From Mytilus galloprovincialis (taxonomy: Eukaryota > Mollusca > Bivalvia > Mytilida > Mytilidae): DNA of 64,000 nt. The position numbers were made by a program, and so were the translations under genes. Location: the NCBI RefSeq assembly GCF_965363235.1, contig NC_134843.1, positions 94,955,795-95,019,794 of the forward strand, written 5' to 3'. Shown here in pieces: positions 45,948 to 59,800 of the stretch. Below the pieces are notes generated by a model that ran no database searches, had not been told where the DNA came from, and saw only the letters and a program-made list of their open reading frames with translations. Position 1 is the first letter of the stretch; every line of letters starts with the position of its first letter.

Positions 45948-48900
45948 CTGTTAAATAAAAACAAAATGTTACATGAATATTAATATCTACAATGCAGGAA
46001 CTCGTCCAATGAGGGATTTTCTCACTGGGATGAAGACCAGTTGGTGGCCTTCTGCTGTTTTCTGCTCTTTGGTTGGGTAGTTGTCTCTCTGACACATTCC
46101 CAATTTCCATTCTCAATTTTAATTAATTAAATAAACTGCTGACACATAGATATGTCTTGTCTATATCTTATTTTGATAGTAAAATACAAATGTTGAAACT
46201 AAAATGACATTACTTTAATAGGTAAACTATACAAAACATTCAAAGTCAATGAACCATGATTGAAGGAGCAAGGCCAAAACATCTAAGTCAATGAACCCTG
46301 ACTGAAGGAGCATGGCCAAAACATCTAAGTCAATCATGACTAAAGGAGCAAGGCCAAAACATCTGTCTTGAAATGAGATATTTGCGACTGCTTAAACAAC
46401 ATGAACAACTGCATACCAAATATCATTGACTTACTATTAAGGGTTCATCCTAAAACAGAAATGGAACAGCCCTTATATGAAAATATTCATAATCTTTGTT
46501 AAATTTTTATCCTTAGTAGATAAATATATCAAAAGACTACCAACATATATAGCTATATTTATATATATGTATGATACTTGTTACAGTAAAAATCATAGAT
46601 AATTAACTCACAGATTAATCAAAGAACTATCAGCCTCTTTAGTATCCCCCCTGATGTAGTAAACAACAGAACCTCACCTGCTGGATCAATCATAGCACCA
46701 CCAGCCTCTAACAGTATCCCCCCTACCGACCTGGTGAGGTTAAGTCCAAGGTACTTACCTGCGGGATCAATCATAGCACCACCAGCCTCTATGAGTATCA
46801 CCCCTGATGCAGCAAAGTCCCAGATATGTAAACCATATTCTACATATGCATCACCACTTCCTTTGGCAACATTTACCATATTCATTGCTGCTGAACCTAA
46901 TGTTCTCGTCCTGTGTAAATTATAAACTGATGTAAAGGATTGATTCAGGTGAATAACTAAAAGGTTTTAATAGAAAACTGTAAATTCTTATTAAGTTAAT
47001 TTATTTAGTAGTTGTTAAAGAATAAAATATCATAGACAGTCTAGGACTGAAGCCAATTGGCAAAAGATTATCTCGAAAAAACCTATTTTCTGAAAAAAGT
47101 GCAAACCAAATTTAATAGAGAAATTAAATTAAAGACCAAAAAGAAAATCTCATTAAACAAGAATGTGTCCACAGTACACGGATGCCCCACTCCGACTATC
47201 ATTTTCTATGTTTAAAGGACTGTGAAATTGGAATAAATTCTCTAATTTGGCATTAAAATTAGAATGATCTTATCAAAGGGAACATGTATACTAAGTTTCA
47301 AGTTGATTGGACTTCTACTTTATCAAAAACTACCTTGACCAAAAACTTTAACCTGAAATTTGCACTATCATTTTCTATGTTCAGTGAACCATAAAATTGG
47401 GGTCAAAACTCTAATTTGGCATTTAAATTAGAAAGATCATATCATAGGGCACATGTATACTAAGTTTCAAGTTGATTGGACTTCAACTTCATCAAAAACT
47501 ACCTTGACCAAAAACTTTAACCTGAAGCCAAAAACTTTAACCTGAAATTTGCACTATCATTTTCTATGTTCAGTGAACCGTAAAATTGGGGTCAAAACTC
47601 TAATTTGGCATTTAAATTAGAAAGATCATATCATAGGGCACATGTATACTAAGTTTCAAGTTGATTGGACTTCAACTTCATCAAAAACTACCTTGACCAA
47701 AAACTTTAACCTGAAGCGGGACAGACGGACGGACGAACGAACAGACGGACGGACGAACAGACAGACGGACGCACAGACCAGAAAACATAATGCCCCTCTA
47801 CTATCGTAGGTGGGGCATAAAAATACCATAGAAGCTGAACATTTACATAAAATTTGCCAAAACAAACTTGTGTACTTTCTTGTTACTATTTTGGTCAAAG
47901 GTTAATGTAATATCATAGTAACCATTAGCAATTCAAATCAAATCAAAGAGTCAAAAATACAGATATTTATGATTTTTAAAAAGTTTGATTTTTTTATATA
48001 TATTTGTAACGCTTGGTTGGTATGTGTGGTTTTTGATTGATTTGTAGTAACTTATAACTATGGTAATAATATAGGTATAGCAAGTATGTGATATCTTGAC
48101 AACATTATCATAACTTTAGCAGTATAGCTTTGAATAAAAAGTTATAACTGTATGAAATATGACCTACATAAAATATCAATGAAACAATGGCAAATCATCA
48201 ATTTACATTAAGGTGGTACCTAACACTACAGGGAGATAACTCTTTAAAATCTGCTAAACATTTTAATGATGATGTGTTGTTAAGGGAATATTATGGTGAC
48301 TTGAATAACACCGGTATCACTCAGATTACAATTCTACCTTGACAGGTAAGTTTGTATTTAGCCTATAAAATACTTATTTAGCCTTGAGAATTGAAAGGTC
48401 AGTTTCCCATTCATACAATAGAGGTTGATAAATCTGGCTTCATGCCATTTACCTTGTCCAAAATTAAGGTCACTTTATTGTTATTGTGATATTGTTAAAG
48501 TACAAAAGAACCCTATATTTTGACCAATACTTAAAACTTTGTGCATCTTGATTTAATTGTTAAAAATCTGTTAATGTTGAATTTTAGGGGTTATTTTAGG
48601 CCTTTTAATTGCATATTTCTTTACATGGTAGTTTTTTTTTCAGATATAAAAAAAACTATCTGCTTGACTGTTATAGAAATAGACTATGCTTGCAGGGTCT
48701 TGTTTTTTGTTTGCACCAAATCTGACAGATTATTATTAAGTTGCAAAATATTTTAAATGAGAGCTGAAATTTTTTCTATCTTTAAATGTGCATTGAACAA
48801 TGTTGAAGGTTAAAATAATCATAATGTGAACAAGAATGAAGAAAAAATCTTGGTCCCAAAAAAAACCATCATCAACCAGGATATAATATTCTAAATTTTA

Positions 48901-50727
48901 ATTTAGTATACATGTACTAATATCAGTTGAAATCTCAAGCCACTATTTTGCATGTTTACAATGTAGGTCATGTCCCAACAGAAAATCAATGAATTTGACA
49001 GTACAATGTACTCTTAGCACAAACACATAAGGTCACTGTGAAATAGACATCTAGGGCAAGAAACAGTCAGTTATACCAAACCAGTTTGACTAGATGTCTA
49101 GTTTAAAACCAGTTTGACTAGATGTGTCCTATATTTTGACAATGTAAATGACATGAGGACCTGCATGGGTTTTTTAATATCTGTATTCTTTAAATTTTTA
49201 GGGCATTTTTCTTTTAATAGCCTTAAAAATAACTCTCATTCTGTAAAGCAAATTCTCATGAAAATGATTTTACTATAGTCTTTCTGTTACAAGATTATTT
49301 ATCAATTATGCACATTGATCATTATATTATCGGTATTGCATTACAGTTACCTAAGTTTCCTTTTTATTTTGCACATTTATTCTTTATACTTTTGCACCGC
49401 ATTATTCTCTATTTATTTTTTGTTGTTCATTTTCTCTATTCTCTATTTTTTGTTGCTATTACATTTATTCTCTATTCTGTAAACCCCATTCTGACCCTTA
49501 CAGGTAAACTTCTATTGTATGAATGGGATAAACTGACCTTTCAATTCTCAAGGCTAAATAAGTATTTTATAGGCTAAATACAAACTTACCTGTCAAGGTA
49601 GAATTGTAATCTGAGTGATACCGGTGTTATTCAAGTCACCATAAGCTTCTTAAAGATCAAAATTAGTGTTTGTCAAAATGCTATATAACCAGTGTATTTT
49701 TCTGATAAAATGGTTGGTTCAATTTTTCTGAAATTTTTATACTTTTCTTAAATGGTCAATGTAAATACTTTGTCAAAATTTTATGAAAATTAAACGAGCC
49801 AAATTAATTTTAGTGAAGGTGTTGGGTACCACCTTAAGTGTTTTCCAAATGGCCAAAGATTTATTTCAGTTATCTTAAGAACATACCCATGAGTAGTCTC
49901 AACAACTTTATGATAAATATTAAATTTTCTTCTTAATACATCTTGTTCTCTTGAGGATCCACCTTCCAAATATATAATAGCTTGTTTGAGGTCTGAAAAG
50001 ATATATTATTTTATTAGATAGATATACATGTATATACATTTTATATTTTAAGTGAACCCATACTGATGTTAAAAAGAGTTGATATATGATTAAGTGGAGA
50101 AATAAAGATGAAACTTATGACAAGATTGTTGATTGAATCATAAGTGTCTGAAACTTATCAGAAGTTTCCTTATACAACACATAGAACTTTCAAGTTTTCG
50201 AAACAAAAAGGAATCATGTCTCTGAATTGTAACTATCATGACTGTATCACAGAAGTATGAAGATATGCCTATTTTTAATAATCAAAGTTCCATAACTCTA
50301 AAATGACTACATGTACAGATGATAGAAAATCTTCAAAATCAAAAGGTAGTTTGTCTTTATAAAACATTTCAATATATTAAAATATTCCAACCAGAGTAAA
50401 CAAAATTTGAGCTTTTTGATAGACAAATGAGTATTGCCTAGGATTTGTGATTAATCAAATGAGTATTGCCTAGGATTTGTGATTAATAACACATTACTCT
50501 CATACAACTACTATGGGAATGGTTAAAATAGAAAAGGGGGCTTACCAGGATATCAGTTATAATTGTATGTAACAGGGATACTTGATGGAATGCCGTACAT
50601 TAAGTAATTTGTTAAAACAGCAAAGAGTGCAATAAAGAATTTATGAATGTTAAAAAAAAAAATAAAAAGGGGGCTTACTGTCAATATTTGTGACATTGAA
50701 AAAATGACTACTCTGATAATCATCTAT

Positions 50728-50803
<76 letters not shown>

Positions 50804-53800
50804 TCTTTATTTAAAGAGGGTAAACTCAGTTAGTTACAATAAACTAATCTTCCCTGAGGCCCTCGCATACAAATTACAATACAATCAAAACAGATATTTA
50901 CACATAGTTAATTTACACATAGTTAATTTACACTCATGTAGTTCAATGTATTGTTATTAACATAAGATATAATGCTGTTTAAGATGTATACATGTAGTCA
51001 AAAAATCAAATGAAAATAAAAAATAAAAAATATACAAATACATTGTAGCAAACATTTCTTATCAGGGTTGTGTTAGGTACTTCTTGATACTTTGCTTAAA
51101 AGTAAAAGTGTTTTGAGCTTTACGCATTGTGTGTGGTAGTCCATTCCATAATACTGATCCAGAATAAGCAAAGGATTTCTTAAATAGTTCAGCTTTTGGC
51201 TTAGGAACTATCAGATTACCTTGAGTGACGCCTCTTAAGGAGTAAGGATTATTATCTGATTTCAGTTTAAACTTTTGAACTAGGTACATTGGTGCTTCCA
51301 TATGCATACATTTATATAGAAGTAAATATTTGTGGTATTTTATTCTATTGTCAACTGTCATCCACCCAAGTTTTTTAGATAAGGGGGCTGAGGGGGATAA
51401 AGGATCTGCATCTAGAATTAATCTTGCTGCCCTTTTTTGGAGTTTTAAATTCTTGTTATCCCTTCATTTTTACATTCACCCCAAATAATACAGCAGTAGT
51501 CAATTAAGGGAAGAATATACCCATTGTAATATGTTTTCCTTGCATTTATATCTAAAAATTTCTTTATTTTAGAAAGAAGGTATATTCTGGATGATATATT
51601 AGCACAAACTTGGTCAATTTGATTTTTCCAGTTAAGTGTGTTGTCTATTTTAACACCTAATAATTTTTCACATGAAGAATTTTGTAATACTTTTGAATTT
51701 ATTATCAAGTTTGGTTGACAGGTCTGAATTGATAGTTTCTGTTTTGTTCCAGTAACCAAACATTTTGTTTTATTTGCATTAATGAACATGTTGTTCATTT
51801 TACACCACTCTTCAACCCGGTATAAATCTTCTTGAACATCATCATGTATGTTTTCTATGTTTTTCCCAGATTTATGAAGAGTGGTGTCATCAGCATATAG
51901 GTCTGTTTCACAATTTTCAATGCATAAGGGAAGGTCATTTATAAATAGTACAAACAATAGGGGACCAAGTATAGAACCTTGGGGGACACCAAATTTTACA
52001 TGTTGTTGTTCAGAATAAACATTACAAATGTTTACCTGCTGTTTTCTGTTATTGAGGTATGACTTGAAAAAACTAACAGAAGCCTCACTAAATCCATAAA
52101 TTTTAAGCTTTAAACAAAGAATATCATGATCTACCAAATCAAAAGCTTTTTTAAAATCTAATAAAATTGCTAGATTCAAATTACCATCATTCATTTCTTG
52201 CAACCATTTGTCAATGATATTGATAAGTGCAGTTTGACAAGAATGTTGCGGCCTGAAACCAGATTGTGTAGGGTGTAAAAGTTTAAGTTTTGATAAATAT
52301 TTGTACATTTTATTAGAAACATGTTTTTCTATTAATTTTGATAAAGTTGGAAGAACAGATATAGGTCTGTAATTTGTTGCTAGAAGCTTGTCACCATCCT
52401 TGAAAACTGGTGTTACCTTAGCATTCTTCAGTAATGAAGGATATATACCAGTATCTATCATTCTGTTAAATATATATGTGAGAGGTGATGCAATAAAAGG
52501 GGCACTTAATCTTAGGATTTTTGGTCCAATATTATCCATACCAGATGCTTTATTTATATCAAGTTTTGCTAATTCATTAAATAGCTCATTCATGTTCACT
52601 GGTGGTATAGAAAATTTTTCATGTTTATGTAATTTATTTTTAACAAATTTACTTAGATTACTAAAATCTGCTTTGTTAACAGGTGTATAATTTCCTTGTT
52701 CTCTTAGTTTTTCAGCACAGGAAGTGAAAAAGTTATTAAAAGTATCAGCTATACATTTTTTACTTTTAGTTGTATTGTTATCTTCTGTGGCTAACTCATA
52801 TGGTGTATTTTTAACTTTTGGGTTCACACTGTGAAGACATTTCCATAAGGTTTTAGGGTCATTCGAGTCTTTTACCATATTTTTATAATAATTCTTTTTT
52901 GAGTTATCTACAATGTGTTTAGTTTTATTTCTCCAAAATTTATACTCACTCCATAATGCCCGCGTCACACTGTCCCGATTTCAATATACGATGGACACCC
53001 GAATGCGAAAATTGTAAGTTCGTACGAAGTTGGTCCCGATCTCGTTAAAATACCAAAAAGTGACCGAAGCAAGTACGATGAATAACGAAGTCTATACGAT
53101 GGTGCCGAAATTATATACGATAGCAAAAGATGGACATACGAAGGTTAACCGAAGACGGGTATTTAAGCTTCATATCTCAGCCGAAGCCTACACGATGGAT
53201 CACGAAGGCTACACGATGGATTACGAAGGCTACACGATGGATTACGATGATGGCGCGATGGCCATACGATGTCTAAAAGATACGAACAGAATTTCGACAA
53301 CATATCGTTTCTGTACAAGTCTACCATGCATGGCGGGAAATCGATCTTTTTGTCTAATTCTTATAAAACTTAGTTTATTATCCCCTCGCCTACTACATGT
53401 AATTTGTGTGTTGATAAAATTGTTATGGACACTCTAGAACCAAAATGCTCAAAACTTGGTATGGTGTTACTCGTTAAGAATATCTTAAGCGCTATTGACT
53501 TTAAAGTTCAAAGGTCAAGGTCACAGTTGCAGTTGTAATACAAGGCAATATCACCCTTGTTGACACTCTAAAACCAATATGCTTCAAAAGATTTTAACCA
53601 CATTTGGTATATTGTTCCTCCTTGTAATGATCTGACATTTTTTACGTTCAAGGCCAAAGGTCAAGGTCATGCAGATGGACTTGTTTTTTCTCCTTGAAAT
53701 AGCATAATACACAGGAAATTGGTTGCTCATATTTTTACCTGTTGGTTCTATGAAGACAATATTAAAGGTATTTCCAGTTACTGAATGTTTTGGTTGATTT

Positions 53801-56800
53801 CTAAAAAAATAGTTAATGTATCAAATATGCATATTCAATTTACCATTTTCTGCATGTGTCATATACAAATATAGTGTCCATATTTGTCCCCAATATGTTA
53901 CATACGAGGGGATGACATGCTCGGCATTGCCTTGTTTGAACTGTAAAAAGTGTGCACTAGTCTGAATAATCACCCATAATTATGCCCAAGTTTACTGATC
54001 TATCTTAAAGGTAAGGTAATGGGTTCGTTGATCCCTTTTATTCAAAAAGAGCTCTTTCCAGGAGAATATCATAATAATATATAGACAAAAGGAAGGATGT
54101 GGGGAAAGCAACAAATGCGGTAAAATATGACATATAGAAAACAAAATGGTTATGGAGTAAACATTCGTGTGACAACAACTCCGACGATACATAAAAAATC
54201 AGAATAATGAATAAAAAGTTGGTTTCCCTATATACGTGTACCTGCAGTGTTGGTGTACGAGGCGCGTTTATGATTTTCATTATGTTACTTGATATGAACA
54301 ATTGACAAAAAATAATATTTTACTTGTAAAAGTAAATCCTGAGCCTGTAATAGCTGCTCTTCTTGTTCCATTTGAATTAATAGAAACAACGCTGTCGCCT
54401 TTCTTGTTTTCATAGAATCATATGATATGAGCTCCATGTTTTGTGAACGTCTTTCTTAACTGTCGTATTAGACTGACCAGTGCATATCGCGCATGGCACT
54501 TTAAATGTATTTTAGCGCGAAAATTAACTTACATTAAGCTGGATTTATTGCCGTCGTAGTTCCATCTTGTCGCCTTCGTACTTTTATTCGATGGCAACAC
54601 GACGGGATTACGAGGTCTTCACGAAGTCGTGTTGCCATCGTAAGACTTTCAGGTATCTTCGTGATTCATTCGTGTAGACATCGTAATGTCAAAACTGCCC
54701 GATGGAAACGATGGAAACACGAATGCAATACGATGTGCAAAGATGCATTCCCGGTGACATTACGATGGTGAGGATGGTGATACGAACTCAATACGAACCC
54801 TCAACATCGGACGCACCTTCGGGGATTTTTTAACATGTTAAAAAATTTAGAACCCTTCCCGAAGTTGTCCCCGAAGGCTAAAAAAAGTGGCCGATGGTTC
54901 TACGATGGTTAAAGATGGCACTACGAATAGCCCGATCTGGATACGATCAGTCCCGATTTTGAAAATTTCCATTATCGTGTTGCCATCGGAGTAAAAATCG
55001 GGACAGTGTGACGCGGGCATAAACCAAGTGCATTATATTTATCTCTCATATTCCTAGCATAAATGATTTCACTGTTATACCATTCAGGCTGCCTGTCTCT
55101 TTTAACTCTCTTTTTAACAACAGGAGCATGTTTATCTAATTAAAAGCCTTGTTCAACATATCATAAAACAATTTTAGACAGTCAGAGGGGTTTTCTTCAA
55201 ATTCAATTTCATGAAAAGGTGTCGATTGCAGATCTAATAAAAAATTGTTTTGGTTGAAATTTTTAAAATTTCTATATGTAATTGTACTGTGTGTATTCTT
55301 TTTGCCTATGTTGACTTCTTTCCTTGTTAAACAGATAGGATAATGGTCACTAATTGCATATCTACACACATGTGATTCCTCTACCATATTTGGATTATTG
55401 ACATAAATATGATCAATCAGTGTACTAGTATCCTTTGTTACCCTTGTGGCTTCTTCAATCAGTTGTTGAAAATTATATGATTCTAAAACATTTAGCCATT
55501 TTTGAGGAGGTTTGTTTGGTACTTTAAAATTAAAATTAAAATCACCCATAATTGTTATATCTGAATTCATGGTCATTGCCATTCTTATTTCTTTTTCAAA
55601 ATCATCAACCCAATCTATCAGTGATTTTGGTGGCCTATAAACAAAACATAATAAAAAGATTTTTTGTAATCTGGTTTAATTTCAAACCACATTGTTTCCC
55701 TACCCCCTATTTCTATGTTGTTTTTTCTTAAAAATTTAATAGTTTCAGAAAAGTAAACAATCAGACCACCCCCACCTTGGGATGTTCTGTCCTTTCTTTC
55801 AAATACATAACCAGGTACTTGTAATTCATTATCAGTTGTGTGTTTTGTTAAAAATGTTTCACACAATCCTAATACATCAGGTTGGTTATCAGAAAACATA
55901 AGGTTATGTTTAATTTCTTCATATTAACTTTCAATCCTATTAACATTATGAGAACAAATCCTGATACCTTTTGATTTACTAAAACCATAAGAATTAAAAA
56001 TCTTATCATTAGCTGTCAGTGCATGGTTTTCTAAATTAATTATATAATATATACAAACACTAATTGCTAAAATAAACACAGAGACATAAGATAATTTCAC
56101 ATCAATTATTAAATTGACCTGAGGGAGAGGTAATAATAAATTATCTACATTAGACTCATTATCAAACATTACACAGTTTGTATCATGCTGTTTAATACCA
56201 AGTAATATATCCTGTCCAGATGTCTGAGATTCAGTGTTAAAATTATCAGAATTAATCAACCCATCATTAGTACTATAAAGTTTGACAGTAGACATTTCCT
56301 GGGTTGTGTCAAGTGAGAAATTACTCTCATTCTTGTCTTTAATTGTTTGTCTAGTGTTTCTAGTTTTCTTTATCTCAGAAATCTGAAGCCCTTGTGACAA
56401 AGAAAATAATTTACACATGCATGGGAATAAATTGCATTCAGAACATAATATTGTCAGTACATCAAATTTGTTTGAAACAGATGTTAAATTGGCATTTCCT
56501 TCTTTGCCATTTTTTCAAGCAGTACAAGATTTTAGTTTGTGTCCATACCTATTGCACTTGAAGCATTTAATTTTCATATTAAATCTACAGAAGGATGTTT
56601 TATGGTTAAGTTCACCACAGTTCTCACAGACAACATGTGAATTGATTATTCCAATTATGTTATCTATTGTTTTGATGTATCTTGATGTTCCTCTTGAATT
56701 GAAATGAATACCATCATGAACATAAAAATGATTGTTTTGATTGAAGCTGTCACGCATATACATTTCATATTGTCTTATAAAAACTAGTCCAAGGTGTTGA

Positions 56801-59800
56801 CATAATCTTTCTAAAGCTACATTTGCCCTGTAAACATCTACATCAATCCTGGGAGGGAGTCCTGAGACTATGATGTTACAGTCAGAGTTACTACAACTAC
56901 GAGCTGCTATAAGTAAACTTTCATATTCAATTTCAAAATCTTTCAAGGATTTTCCACCACTTATGTCGTTTCCACCAATTTGAAGAATAATATTCTTATA
57001 TGCTTTCAGATCCATATTCATAATTTCCTTTGTTATTCTATCAATTTGTGCCCCTCTGAATGTTCTTATGTTGGTTTTTGATAGGCCAGAAGTTCTAATC
57101 CCTTTAAGTATTGATGATCCAATGATTAAATTTTTGTCACCTGATTTTTTAACCTTCTCTGGACTATGGTTGTTCATAGTTTTTTGATTTGGACTTGAGT
57201 TTTTATGTTGGGATTTTGGCTCAAGGACAGGTAGGCATTTATCTTCTGTGAGTTTTAACTTGGACAGTCTTGGAGCTGGAATAGGTCTTGTCTGAGTAGA
57301 TGCATCACAAGTGTTGACATATTGGGATGTTTGGCACTCAACAGAAACAGCTGATAATTCAGTTTGTATTGATTGCTCACTGCATTTTTTCACTGCTAGT
57401 TCAGATTCAAGACGTTTAATGATATTTATTAAGTCCTCTCTACTTTTGCCATCGTATATAGAGTTGTTACATATATAATTTGATTTCAATTCAGTTATTG
57501 AGTCAGTTAGTTATTGAGAACAATAGATAGTCTTTACATTGTATTGTTTGTAACTGTAGGTCAAAGTTCACTTAACAGAAAGACAGACAGACAGCTGAAG
57601 TGAATAGACTGAATAAACCAGAGGATATCATAATGTGTTGGCATATAAAAATGTCCTACTCATATACAGTTAACTCTCGTTGTCTCGAACTCGGTTGACT
57701 CGAAATTTAGGATGAGTCGAAGTTTTCACGTGGTCCTGAACTTTGTCCAATATAAATGTATGTAATTGGATGAGTCGAAATTTCAGTTGAGTCGAACTAA
57801 ATTTACGATCCCAAGGTTAACAAAAACTTTTAAAATTCGTTATTTATCTCGAACTAGTACACATATGTCAAAACATGACCTCCGGCATTTAAATAGATTG
57901 ACGAGTTAATCTGACAACACACGTGTAATTAAATTTCCAGTCACTGACCACTGTATTGATTTAATGACATGCTATTTAAACGAGTGTTAACCTAAGAATT
58001 TCTTTTATAGAATTTTTATAAATGATTAGTGATACGTTGTTAATGTTCATGAACAAGTATTTAAAAAGTTTACAAAACAATTAGTTGTGATTTACACTAA
58101 TGAGCTTGGGTGTGTATAAAGTAAGGATTATGACTTCCGTTGATGATCACCTAAAAACTACTCATTCGTCGTCTTTAATCTTGTACTTTCTTTTGAAAAG
58201 AAAGAGTGAGATAATACAAAATGAAGAAAAATCTAAATTTTCTAAAATATCTTGTATCCGAGAATAAACAATTTTGTCAACTATAAACGACCTGAATAAA
58301 GAAACTTTCGATTGGAAACTACTCTCTGTGATACAATCCACAGGAAAAAAATGTAACTGAAACAATTTAATAAGTGAAAATAATGTTTTTATAATAATGA
58401 AAGACCATAACATACAAATACATCGATTTGATACAAGAATATCGATCCCCTTCCCATATTCACCCGGATTTATTTTAGCTTTACCAAGGTAAGCAAGAGT
58501 TGTTTCCCCTGTTCTGTCAAACTTCCGGTTTTCGTTTGAGTCGAACTATGTGTATCTCGAAATATTTCTCTGGTCCGGCTGACTTCGAGATAACGAGAGT
58601 CGACTGTATATGTAACATGCCATTGAGATAACATAACTGTGATTTAATGCACTAAAATGGCTACACATTTTAATAATTTGGGAAAATAAATTCATTGAAG
58701 AAACTTTTTACCTTTACTTTAAATTTGTGCATCAAATGATAAGTACGCAACTGATCGATAAACCCTTTTATATATCTTTAAACTGATATTTAATAAGTTA
58801 CTTACAATGAAATCTATAAAACAATACCAGGTTTTAGACTTTGGACCTCTAGATCTAGTAAGTTCTTGTGTTCTATGGTCAATAAACAATTTGATGTTGA
58901 TTTTACATACAGTTATTCCCAACATAATTACCATTTTGTTGTGAAGTAGATATCCGTTCACCATTACAGAACGCTCCCTGTCCTTTAGCTCCTGTATACA
59001 TTTCATTTAAAATCGGGGCATAAACCACACCAACTACCATCTAAAGTACAATGTATAGAAATTCTAATTATTATAAATGGAACATTTCCAAATGTAAACA
59101 AATTCCAAATAGTAAGCACCACTCTTGTTAGTGTAAGTGTTAGAGAAATTTGAAAACTTTACATTCATTATCATTTGTGGTTAATAGATTTGTAGATAAG
59201 TGCTCGGGTAATCCACAGATTTAAATGTTCAACAAAGAATATTTTTTTATTAGCTTGTACACAGACTGTCAAACTAATAAAATCAAATCTCCATGCAATA
59301 CAAATGTTACTCAATCCATAAAAATTGGTACTCAAGAAAATAATGAATTGAAAGCAAATGAATCTGCAGTGCACAATTAACATAAATGATATTTGTTTTA
59401 TACAATCACTCTTGTGCAACTTGTGTGCTGTATCTGACGAAAAGGTGAGGGTACATTTTGTGGTGAATTTTCAATTTTCAGCAGCTTTTAAACAACTAAA
59501 TTTGTTTTCTCAGTACCTTGATTGAATATTAATTTCGATCACTTTAAGAACTGATGTGTAAGCTTGTACCTGGTTTTTTTTAAAAGATAGTCCTTTACAC
59601 ACACATGTGGTATTTAATGTACATGTTTAGTTGTTCAAGGTCGTACCTGTTTTTTAATAGAGAGTCCTATACACACATATGTATGTGGTATATGATGTAC
59701 AAAGTTAGTTGTTCAAGGTCGTACCTGGGTTTTTTTAATAGAGAGTTTTATACACACACATTCATGTGATATTTGATGTATAAAGTTCATTGTTCAAGGT

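Larger units (their letters stand above)
51062..56418 (-). pseudogene. LINE ORF2: endonuclease and reverse transcriptase, interrupted
   Basis: From the 5' side: about 145 residues with a hydrophobic stretch ([20 protein letters not shown]), then the APE-type endonuclease ([34 protein letters not shown]), the inserted element, then the reverse transcriptase. RT marks are [52 protein letters not shown] and the catalytic YADDTT. The end is WNGLPHTM...SIKKYLTQP. In-frame TAA near 55925 between IES and YEE; frameshift near 55655 after DYKKSF; frameshift near 51455 after GECKN. Removing the insertion with one target copy reads through in frame. Not functional as it stands. Confidence 0.85.
50803..57489 (-). 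mobile_element. CR1-superfamily LINE, nearly full length, broken
   Basis: Minus-strand element in the sense orientation of the IMPA intron. It has ORF1 (56515-57489) and ORF2 (51062-56418). A 3' UTR follows, ending in AATAAAGAATTT with an (ATT)n tail. ORF1 of esterase/zinc-knuckle type, an APE-type endonuclease and a C-terminus without RNase H place it in the CR1/L2 group. It is split by the Harbinger-like element at 52957-55019. ORF2 has one in-frame stop near 55925 and two frameshifts, near 55655 and near 51455. The 5' end beyond ORF1 is not defined and no target duplication was identified. Confidence 0.85.

Noticed and set aside
45838-46116. A 92-codon open frame as a separate small gene
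   Set aside because: Its second half is the last IMPA exon; the first half is intron containing repeat F.
56417-56707. Plus-strand frame opposite LINE ORF1
   Set aside because: Shadow of the conserved zinc-knuckle and esterase coding region on the other strand.
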